A stretch of DNA of 5,258 nucleotides from an uncultured bacterium (GTDB lineage: Bacteria; Verrucomicrobiota; Kiritimatiellia; RFP12; UBA1067). The notes under the pieces were generated by a model. That model did not search any database and was not told where the DNA came from. It saw nothing but the letters and a program-made list of their open reading frames with translations. A program made the position numbers and the translations under genes. The stretch covers positions 1-5,258 of the forward strand of contig CAMIVJ010000233.1 in the NCBI GenBank assembly GCA_946401765.1. Direction: 5' to 3'. Shown in pieces: positions 1 to 5,258 of this stretch (position 1 is the first letter of the stretch; each line of letters opens with the position of its first letter).

Positions 1-2108
1 ACTGCGCGCAGCACGGCGAACGCGCGCTTCGAGGCGTCAGCATCCGCCACAAGCATGGCGATGAAGCCAAAAGCCAGGACAAGCAGGAACACGAAAGGAA
101 CGCGCGCGGCCTGGCCGATGACGTCAGAACCGTGCGCGAGCGTGCCGTCGGCGATTTCGTCGCGCGCGTGCAGACGCACAGTTGAATCCACAGGATTGCC
201 CAGCGCTGCGGCAATCGCCTTCTCCACCTCGCGTCCTGCCGGGAACACGCCCTTCTCGGCGAGGAACTCCGGCTTGTACTCCACCCAGAGATGCGTCATC
301 GGCACCATCTCGGCGGGACGCGCATCAAGAGACTCCGCAGTGTCGAGGGAAACGAACACGGGACCATCCGTCATCCCTGGCGCCCCGTTCATTCCGCGCA
401 CGAGCCCGCGGCTCGTCACCATGTGCCAGTTCAGGTCCACCACTCCCGCCACAGGCAGCTCCACGACGGTCTTCGGACCTCTCCCGCCCATTGCCACGCG
501 CAATTTGTCCCCCACGTGCAGATTGCGCGCGCGCGACATCATCTCGGTGATCACGCACGCATCGGAACTGAACACCGCATTCGTCGCGTCCGCCCAGGTG
601 CCTTCAATGAACTTGAATTCAGGCATCCACTCCGCAGCGAGGAAAAGCGCGTTGCGGCACGGCCTTCTGCCGCCGCGCCCCATTCCGCGCGGACCTCCCC
701 CAGGACCGCCTGTCCCCCCACCACCCGCACGGGAGGGGCGCGCTCCGTCGCGACCTCCGCCCGGCATCGCCATCGGCTCCTCCGGCTCGAAGTTGAGTTG
801 AAGCGGATAAAGCTCGGAGATGCGCTTCACGCTGGCTATGCCGCGCAGCTTCTCAACGTCGAACGCGCTCACGCCGCCCGGCAGGATGGAGACTATCGCG
901 TCCGGCCATTCTGGCGACGGCACGAACGCACGCATCAGCGACGCCCCCCACACCTCCACGGCAACGAACGCCGCGAATCCGCACGCGAAAGCAATGGCCA
1001 TTCCGTGCCTGCGGCGGCGAGGACGCTCCCCCGTGGCGTCGAGCGGACGCACCGCGAGGGCCGGCCATAGCGCAAAGAGCGCCGCCACAAGCGCCACGAC
1101 CACCGCGAGCACGCACGCCACCGCCACCATCCGCCAATCTACCGACATCCCCTCGGGGAACGCCGTACGATCCGCGGCCACATAAAGCGAGAGCGCGCCC
1201 AGAGCCACCGCGCACCCAGCCGCAACGCCAACTGCCGCCGCCATGAGCGCCTCCTTCGCCACTAGGCGCGCCACGCCCCAGCGCGTGAACCCAACGGTGC
1301 GCAGAACCGCAAGCGGCCTGCGGTTGGCCTCCACGGAGAGAAGCAGCGAGTTGACGAGCAGACACAGCGCAAGCAGCACTGCACCTGCAAGGAGAAGCGG
1401 ACGCGCGTAGTCCATCCGCCTCTGCTCGTCGCCAGTGAAGCCGCGCACAACGGATTCGGAGGACGGCGTAAGCGCGTCCTTCGCGCCTTCCACCTGCTTG
1501 TATAGCGCAAGCTCGCCGTGCCGCTCCTGGGCGAACACGTCGAACGCCGCCTTGTTCACGAAGGCCCCCGGCCATCCAGGCGGCAGCTTCGCGTCGTCGA
1601 GATATCCCACCACCTTCGCCGTCATCGTGCCAAACATCCCGAGGAACTTGATCGGACTTCCGAGGGAAGGAGGCTCGCCGCGTCCGAAGCGCACAAGCGT
1701 GTTGCGCGTGCACACGAGCTCCGGCTCGGCGGCTGAATGGTCTATCCAGCGCCCTGCGACGAGCTTCGTGCATGCGTACGGATTCTCCGCGGGCGCAAGC
1801 GACAGGACTGCGCGCATAGGCGGACCCTGCAGCACGCGCCCTCCCGGGCGAAGATCTATCGACGCATCCACCACCTGCAGCGTCAAGTCGGCCTTCGGCT
1901 CGTCCTTAGCCGGCTTCTCGCCTTGCGCGCCAGCAAAGCGCCACGCCTTCCACGGAGCGGACGCCCTTGCGGCCATCGCAGGCGCCTGCGCGCGGTTCGT
2001 CGCCGCAAGCGAGAAGACGAACACCACCGCCCCCGCTGCGGCCGCCACGCCCGCCGCGGCACACGCGAAGCGCGCCTTTCCGCCTCTAGCTATCATTTCA
2101 ATCAGCAT
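1..2108 (-). CDS. FtsX/MacB-type ABC transporter permease, fused two-half form (C-terminus off the left edge)
   Basis: The frame is open for 702 codons from ATG 2108 to the window edge. It reads as the membrane subunit of a MacB/LolCDE-class ABC transporter, partner of the ATPase 13 bp upstream. Visible order: TM1 (about 16-37); extracytoplasmic domain 1 (38-232); TM2 (235-258), TM3 (287-311) and TM4 (327-353), forming an FtsX core; a basic link (361-368); TM5 (370-388); extracytoplasmic domain 2 (390-668); TM6 (670-690), where a second FtsX core begins. The halves repeat: VEANRRPLAVLR (259-270) after TM2 matches DADASKRAFAVLR (689-701) after TM6, the cytoplasmic coupling region. By family pattern about 100 residues with two more helices are missing. 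Each outer domain has two cysteines (113/133, 484/518) that could pair. Residues 449-482 are a Gly/Arg/Pro-rich insertion. No strong ribosome site is visible, only AAGG at the ATPase stop, so translational coupling is likely. The substrate (lipoprotein, drug or peptide) cannot be told. Confidence 0.9.
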   Translation of the reverse strand, partial: MLIEMIARGGKARFACAAAGVAAAAGAVVFVFSLAATNRAQAPAMAARASAPWKAWRFAGAQGEKPAKDEPKADLTLQVVDASIDLRPGGRVLQGPPMRAVLSLAPAENPYACTKLVAGRWIDHSAAEPELVCTRNTLVRFGRGEPPSLGSPIKFLGMFGTMTAKVVGYLDDAKLPPGWPGAFVNKAAFDVFAQERHGELALYKQVEGAKDALTPSSESVVRGFTGDEQRRMDYARPLLLAGAVLLALCLLVNSLLLSVEANRRPLAVLRTVGFTRWGVARLVAKEALMAAAVGVAAGCAVALGALSLYVAADRTAFPEGMSVDWRMVAVACVLAVVVALVAALFALWPALAVRPLDATGERPRRRRHGMAIAFACGFAAFVAVEVWGASLMRAFVPSPEWPDAIVSILPGGVSAFDVEKLRGIASVKRISELYPLQLNFEPEEPMAMPGGGRDGARPSRAGGGGTGGPGGGPRGMGRGGRRPCRNALFLAAEWMPEFKFIEGTWADATNAVFSSDACVITEMMSRARNLHVGDKLRVAMGGRGPKTVVELPVAGVVDLNWHMVTSRGLVRGMNGAPGMTDGPVFVSLDTAESLDARPAEMVPMTHLWVEYKPEFLAEKGVFPAGREVEKAIAAALGNPVDSTVRLHARDEIADGTLAHGSDVIGQAARVPFVFLLVLAFGFIAMLVADADASKRAFAVLRA
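731..755. repeat. Imperfect hairpin in the Gly-rich part of the permease gene
   Basis: Arms GGGCGCG (736-742) and CGCGACC (749-755) pair with one mismatch around a CTCCGT loop. The start, GGGAGGGGCGCGCTC (731-745), resembles the first half of the GH31 element (GGTAGGGCGCGCTC). It encodes residues 452-459 at one end of the Gly/Arg/Pro-rich insertion (449-482). In DNA this GC-rich a hairpin of this quality can arise by chance, so the call is tentative. Confidence 0.4.
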
Positions 2109-2121
2109 GGTCGCTCAAGCC

Positions 2122-2895
2122 TTAACCATAGACTTCAAGATATTTTGCGGACACCTTCTCCGCGTCGCCTTCCGTCTCGCATGACGCCGCAATGCGTCCT
2201 TCCTTGAGAAAATGCACCTTCGTCGCCGCCGCCGCGACAACGGGGTCATGCGTCACAAGCAGAATGGCACTTTTCTCGGCATGCGTGTTTTCACTGGAAG
2301 AACGGGCATCTTGCCCGTTCAACTCCTTCAGCAGTGCGCAAAGGCTGCGCGAAGCGGCGGCGTCGAGATTGCCCGTGGGCTCATCCGCGAGAATGACGTC
2401 CGGCTGCGCGAAGAGAGCGCGTGCGATCGCCACGCGCTGACGTTCGCCGCCGGAGAGCTCTGGCGGACGGCGCGCCTCCTTGCCTTCAAGGCCGAGCTTC
2501 GCGATGAGCGAGGCGAGGCGGGCGCGGTCGGGGCGACCATGGTCGAGCTTCACGGGAAGGACAATGTTCTCGGCGACGGTAAGAGCGTCGAGGAGGTTGA
2601 AGCTCTGGAACACCACGCCCACATGGCGGCGACGGAACTTGGCGGCAGCGCCGTCCGAAAGCGCCGTCACCTCCGTTCCACCGATCTCGATCTTTCCGGC
2701 GGCGGGCGTGATCAGACCGGCCGCGAGGTGCAGGAAGGTGGACTTCCCGCTGCCGCTCGGCCCCATAAGAGCCTCGAACGCGCCCGGAGCAAGCTCCAGG
2801 TCGAAGTTCTTCAGCACGTCCACCCTCGCCGCGCCCTTTCCATAGGCATGCGCAAGGCCAGTCGCCTTCAATGCATTCATCTTTCCATCCATCAT
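2122..2895 (-). CDS. MacB/LolD-type ABC transporter ATP-binding protein
   Basis: Cytoplasmic ATPase that would drive the adjoining permease. Numbered from ATG 2895 (257 aa, normal for the family being about 220-250): Walker A GPSGSGKST 45-53, Q-loop Gln97 in VVFQSFNLLD, signature LSGGERQ 147-153, Walker B VILADEPT 167-174 with catalytic Glu172, D-loop NLD 176-178, and H-switch His216 in VTHDP. All catalytic motifs are intact, and the sequence around the Q-loop is typical of the MacB/LolD/FtsE group. Odd point: about 17 residues (193-209) separate the helix ending LLKEL from the strand ILLVTHD, where relatives usually have about five. A perfect DNA hairpin lies in this insertion. Start: the frame is open back to a TTG at 2973 overlapping the GH31 stop, and an ATG at 2955 is also possible. 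I chose 2895 because AAGGG lies five bases upstream and the extra 26 residues do not resemble family N-termini. ATG 2892 and ATG 2880 are alternatives. Confidence 0.93.
   Translation of the reverse strand: MMDGKMNALKATGLAHAYGKGAARVDVLKNFDLELAPGAFEALMGPSGSGKSTFLHLAAGLITPAAGKIEIGGTEVTALSDGAAAKFRRRHVGVVFQSFNLLDALTVAENIVLPVKLDHGRPDRARLASLIAKLGLEGKEARRPPELSGGERQRVAIARALFAQPDVILADEPTGNLDAAASRSLCALLKELNGQDARSSSENTHAEKSAILLVTHDPVVAAAATKVHFLKEGRIAASCETEGDAEKVSAKYLEVYG
2300..2320. repeat. Perfect 21-bp hairpin palindrome inside the ABC ATPase gene
   Basis: Arms GAACGGGCA (2300-2308) and TGCCCGTTC (2312-2320) flank a 3-nt TCT loop. The architecture (9-bp stem, 3-nt loop) is the same as the GH31 element, but the sequence differs. 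It encodes the start of the extra segment NGQDARSSSENTHAEKS between the D-loop region and the H-switch. It has no T-tract and lies about 180 bp before the gene's end, which argues against a terminator. Confidence 0.8.
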
Positions 2896-2900
2896 TTTTT

Positions 2901-2905
2901 CCCTT
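2901..2905 (-). promoter_or_regulatory. Ribosome binding site deciding the ATPase start
   Basis: On the coding strand AAGGG is followed by five A residues and then ATG ATG (2895 and 2892). Spacing is 5 nt to the first ATG and 8 nt to the second. Neither the TTG at 2973 nor the ATG at 2880 has a comparable site, which is why I place the start at 2895. Confidence 0.6.
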
Positions 2906-2919
2906 GTGCAGACCGCCGC

Positions 2920-2948
2920 ATACAATGCAGCCGCTGCAAGTGATTCAA
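2920..2948 (-). promoter_or_regulatory. Weak sigma70-like promoter candidate upstream of the ATPase
   Basis: In the 74-bp gap between the GH31 stop and the chosen ATPase start, the coding strand shows TTGAAT (2948-2943), a 17-bp spacer, and TTGTAT (2925-2920). The spacing is ideal and the -35 is fair, but the -10 is poor. The gap is noticeably less GC-rich than its surroundings. The spacer also holds a TGCAG-CGG-CTGCA inverted repeat. It could allow ATPase-permease expression independent of GH31, or be chance. Confidence 0.2.
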
Positions 2949-2969
2949 CGATCATGAAGCCAGCATGGT

Positions 2970-5258
2970 TCAATCGTCAGCCGCATGACTCGTCAGCCAC
3001 GAACGCATACGCTTGATGAACTCAGGTTTGAATGTCTTCTCAAGGCGCGGCCAGTCCTTTTCGGCGAAAGTCTTCAACGCAGCGTCGCGCTCCTCAAGCA
3101 GTTTCGCCGCGTCGGCGGGATGCGCCGCGATCGCATCGCGCGTCTTCCAGATGATCTGCCACGACGTGGGGAGGTTCGCGGCGGCCTTCGGCCAGCCGCG
3201 TCCGGCAAGGGCGAGGCGGAAATCATCCGTGAGCGCGGCGACGCGCGTGTGTTCGCCCTTCAGGCCGTTGACGGCGGACGGCGCGCTCGGTGATCGCGCC
3301 CTACCATACACCAGCTCCACCACCGTCTCGTGCGTGCCGTCCTGCGGCGGCGTCTTCACGACCACGGCCAAGTCTTCGGCATCGTATTCCCATGCGCACT
3401 CCGCTCCGTTCACCTTCACGGCGAGCGGCACGGCGGCAAGCGGGAATTTGAGCGTATAGGCACCCTTGCGCGGCGCAATGGTCACGCGGTTTCCTTCGCG
3501 GCGGATCGCGGTGCGGCGGAAGTTCGTCGCGTAGTCGGCGTTGTCTCCGCCGTCCTCGTATACTGAAGTTTGGTAGGGCGCGCTCGCCGAGCGCGCCGAC
3601 GGCGTACAGAATAGCACCATATCGTCCGTGCCGGGGTTGCCGAGACGGCTGACGGAATCGGGATACATCGGAATCACCGCGCCCGCCTTCACGAACCACG
3701 GCGTCTCCTCGATCGTGTAGCCGCGCTTCAGCTTGCGCCCGCCCTCCACGAGTTCGCCCCGCGAGACATCGTACCACGTGCCCTCCGGCAGCCACACCTC
3801 GACCTCCGCCTCCTTCGTCACGGGATCGACCGCCTTCGTGACGGGCGCAACGAGGATGTCGTCGCCGAACATGTACTGGTTCACGGAATCGTACGCGGCA
3901 TTCTCCTCCGGCCAGTCGTAGTACATCGGACGGCACAGGCACACGCCCGTGTCGTACGCCTGTCGCGCGGCGGTGTAGATGTAGGGCGCGAGGCGGTAGC
4001 GCAGACGGTACGCCTCGCGGAGAATGAAGAAGTGGTCGGCGTACTTCCACGGACGGCGATCGGCAAGCGAGTCCTTGGACGGGTGTGTGCGGAAGATCGG
4101 CGTGAACACGCCGCACTGCATCCAGCGCGTCAGGAGTTCGCCGTTTTCCTCCCGCTTGAACTGGGGGCGGTTGTGTCCGCCGAGATCGTGTCCCCAGTAG
4201 CCGTAGCCCACGTTCGACGCGGTGGCGGTGAACCAAGGGATTGCCTCCAGCATCCGCCACGAGCTTTCACCGTCGCCGGAGAAGCCGATCTGGTAGCGGT
4301 GCGAGCCGAGTCCGCCCCAGCGGTGGTAAATGATCGGACGCTTCGCGCCGCCGCCCGGCCGCACGCGCGCCGCATCGTGCGAGGCAAAGAGGTGGTTGAG
4401 CCAGAAGGTGTTGTTCAACGTCGGCTTGCCCTTGGCCATCAGCCACTGCTGCCAGTCGAGCCAGAAGCAGTCCACACCCAACGTCTCCAACGGCTCGATG
4501 ACGTCCTTGAAATAGACCTCCGCCCAGCGCTCCTCGTCGCCGCGGAACGGAATCGTGCCCTTGCCCTTCCATCCGTAGTCCTTGGCGAAGCGGGGATAGA
4601 CGTCCTCGCATTCGGGGATACCAGACGCGGGATGCATGTTGAGCGGCGCCCTGAGGCCCTCGCCGTGCAGGAAGCGGAAGATGCGCGCGGGGTCGGGGAA
4701 GTAGCGCCTGTTCCACGTGTAGCCGCCCCAGCCCCACAACTGCCTGTCCTGAGGCTGATAGAAGTCGGGACGGTCCGCGATGTTCCAGTTCTCGTGCCAG
4801 TACAGCTCAATCACGCACACGTCCATCGGGATTCCCACGGACTTCATCTCGCGTACGATCTGGCGGTAGTCGGACTCGCTGTCGTTCCAAAACCGGCTCC
4901 ACCAATAGCCAAACGCCCAGCGCGGCGGCAGCGGGATGCGCCCCGCCACCTTCACGTAGTCGCCGAGACATCCCTTGTAGTCATGCCCATACGCAAAAAC
5001 GACGAGGTCGCGGTACGCGCCGTCTCCCGTTCCCCGTTCCCCATTCCCCGTTCCCCTTCTCGGACGCTCCTCCACCCATGTCTTCCAGTACTCTCCGCCC
5101 TTCACGAATAGCGGCTTCGTGGTGTCGTCAACCACCGTCACGCCACGACGCGAGACAATGCCCTTCTCCATGCGCGGCAGAAGGTCCTTGATGCTCGTGC
5201 GCGCGTCAATGGTGCGCATCGTGCCGAGCAGGTTCTCCTTGTCCTCGGCAAGAACGGC
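2970..5258 (-). CDS. Glycoside hydrolase family 31 enzyme (N-terminus off the right edge)
   Basis: Retaining exo-acting alpha-glycosidase of family GH31 (known activities include alpha-glucosidase, alpha-xylosidase and others). The frame is open through the window edge: 13 codons precede the Met at 5219, and the segment around it (ENLLGTMRTID, then SRRGVTVVDD) is normal internal GH31 beta-sandwich sequence, so 5219 is not the start. Numbered from that Met (749 aa to the stop): end of the N-terminal beta-sandwich 1-50; a repeat-encoded linker 52-68; catalytic barrel about 71-430 opening GHDYKGCLGDY; putative nucleophile Asp255 in FWLDWQQW; putative acid/base Asp316 in GFSGD; GHDLGGH 343-349; FRTHP 376-380; C-terminal beta domains about 445-640 (WLPEGTWYD, PWFVKAGAVIPMYP, SVYEDGGDNADY); then a mostly helical tail 641-749. 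The nucleophile motif differs from the classic WxDMNE and from the KTDFGE of YicI, so the substrate should not be assumed. Localisation is unknown because the N-terminus is missing. Confidence 0.93.
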   Translation of the reverse strand, partial: AVLAEDKENLLGTMRTIDARTSIKDLLPRMEKGIVSRRGVTVVDDTTKPLFVKGGEYWKTWVEERPRRGTGNGERGTGDGAYRDLVVFAYGHDYKGCLGDYVKVAGRIPLPPRWAFGYWWSRFWNDSESDYRQIVREMKSVGIPMDVCVIELYWHENWNIADRPDFYQPQDRQLWGWGGYTWNRRYFPDPARIFRFLHGEGLRAPLNMHPASGIPECEDVYPRFAKDYGWKGKGTIPFRGDEERWAEVYFKDVIEPLETLGVDCFWLDWQQWLMAKGKPTLNNTFWLNHLFASHDAARVRPGGGAKRPIIYHRWGGLGSHRYQIGFSGDGESSWRMLEAIPWFTATASNVGYGYWGHDLGGHNRPQFKREENGELLTRWMQCGVFTPIFRTHPSKDSLADRRPWKYADHFFILREAYRLRYRLAPYIYTAARQAYDTGVCLCRPMYYDWPEENAAYDSVNQYMFGDDILVAPVTKAVDPVTKEAEVEVWLPEGTWYDVSRGELVEGGRKLKRGYTIEETPWFVKAGAVIPMYPDSVSRLGNPGTDDMVLFCTPSARSASAPYQTSVYEDGGDNADYATNFRRTAIRREGNRVTIAPRKGAYTLKFPLAAVPLAVKVNGAECAWEYDAEDLAVVVKTPPQDGTHETVVELVYGRARSPSAPSAVNGLKGEHTRVAALTDDFRLALAGRGWPKAAANLPTSWQIIWKTRDAIAAHPADAAKLLEERDAALKTFAEKDWPRLEKTFKPEFIKRMRSWLTSHAADD
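3279..3306 (-). repeat. Palindromic 28-bp element, copy 2 (inverted), inside the GH31 gene
   Basis: This is the reverse complement of the element at 3571-3598 with two differences. Its stem arms are 3280-3288 and 3292-3300 with one mismatch, followed by CTACCA (3301-3306). On the coding strand it encodes about YGRARSPSAPS, exactly where the GH31 C-terminal beta domain ends and the helical tail begins. The two copies are about 265 bp apart and face opposite ways, so they could also pair with each other over some 28 bp. Confidence 0.85.
3571..3598 (+). repeat. Palindromic 28-bp element, copy 1 (REP-like), inside the GH31 gene
   Basis: A TGGTAG lead is followed by a perfect 9-bp stem, GGCGCGCTC (3577-3585) and GAGCGCGCC (3589-3597), with a 3-nt GCC loop. 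On the coding strand it encodes the SARSASAPYQ segment just before SVYEDGG, where GH31 proteins normally have a short turn. It matches the element at 3279-3306 in inverted orientation at 26 of 28 bases. No T-tract follows and it lies mid-gene, so it is not a normal terminator. Confidence 0.85.
5022..5056. repeat. Heptanucleotide tandem repeat (GTTCCCC)n inside the GH31 gene
   Basis: On the plus strand there are four contiguous 7-bp units at 5029-5056 (GTTCCCC, GTTCCCC, ATTCCCC, GTTCCCC), preceded by a degenerate fifth unit, GTCTCCC, at 5022-5028. On the coding strand it encodes the RGTGNGERGTGD linker just before the GH31 barrel. Seven is not a multiple of three, so gain or loss of one unit would shift the frame; three units would keep it. 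One unit carries a G-to-A change, suggesting the array is not very recent. Confidence 0.9.

Noticed and set aside
55..1773. Long open frames overlapping the permease (for example plus strand 55-801, minus strand 853-1773 in another frame)
   Set aside because: Their translations are Arg/Ala/Pro/His-rich with no recognisable domain, while the permease frame gives clear membrane helices and FtsX motifs over the same bases. They are by-products of high GC.
1849..1865. Short CGCCC/GGGCG inverted repeat in the permease gene region near 1838-1851
   Set aside because: The stem is only five base pairs, expected often by chance in DNA this GC-rich, and it does not coincide with a protein insertion.
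2300..2320. The ATPase hairpin as an intrinsic terminator
   Set aside because: It lies inside the coding region on both reading directions, is not followed by a T-tract, and would cut off the H-switch and the downstream permease.
2896..2973. A signal peptide or membrane anchor at the N-terminus of the ATPase
   Set aside because: The hydrophobic stretch (SLAAAALYAAV) appears only if translation begins at TTG 2973 or ATG 2955; the better ribosome site is at ATG 2895, and ABC ATPases of this class are cytoplasmic.
5022..5056. The heptamer array as a CRISPR array
   Set aside because: Units are 7 bp, directly abutting and without spacers.
4032..5111. A 359-codon open frame on the plus strand antisense to the GH31 gene
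   Set aside because: The opposite strand carries unmistakable GH31 catalytic motifs through the same region; the plus-strand product is low in complexity and matches no family I recognise.

Overview
The window is GC-rich bacterial DNA, and every gene I can support lies on the minus strand. In transcription order, from high to low coordinate, it holds three genes. First comes the 3' and central part of a glycoside hydrolase family 31 (GH31) enzyme, 2970-5258, with its N-terminus beyond the right edge. A complete MacB/LolD-type ABC ATPase follows at 2122-2895. Last is a long FtsX/MacB-type permease that starts at 2108 and stays open to base 1, with its C-terminus beyond the left edge. I see no RNA gene, CRISPR array, transposase or integrase. 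The only gaps are 74 bp between GH31 and ATPase and 13 bp between ATPase and permease, so coding density is close to total.

The ATPase and permease clearly form one transporter of the MacB/LolCDE mechanotransmission class (type VII ABC). The permease reads as two MacB-like four-helix halves fused head to tail, so one polypeptide could supply what MacB or LolC+LolE supply as a dimer. Whether the GH31 enzyme is functionally tied to the transporter is unclear. The shared strand and short spacing allow co-transcription, but a weak promoter-like pair in the 74-bp gap would allow separate expression.

The most unusual signal is a set of small repeat or palindromic DNA elements lying in frame inside all three genes, each at a place where the protein looks like an expanded loop, linker or domain edge. 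Two inverted copies of a 28-bp palindromic element lie in the GH31 gene (3279-3306 and 3571-3598). A 21-bp perfect hairpin lies in an unusual insertion just before the ATPase H-switch (2300-2320). A weaker hairpin lies in a Gly/Arg/Pro-rich insertion of the permease (731-755). A heptanucleotide tandem repeat encodes an RGTGNGERGTGDG linker in GH31 (5022-5056). This looks like a genome in which short dispersed REP-like elements settle inside genes and are tolerated as peptide insertions.

The organism cannot be named from this sequence alone. GC-rich DNA, a double-length MacB-like permease, a GH31 enzyme and intragenic GC-rich palindromes would fit an uncultivated Planctomycetes-Verrucomicrobia-Chlamydiae lineage such as Kiritimatiellota or Lentisphaerota. 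That is a low-confidence inference from recalled repeat style, not a demonstrated match.
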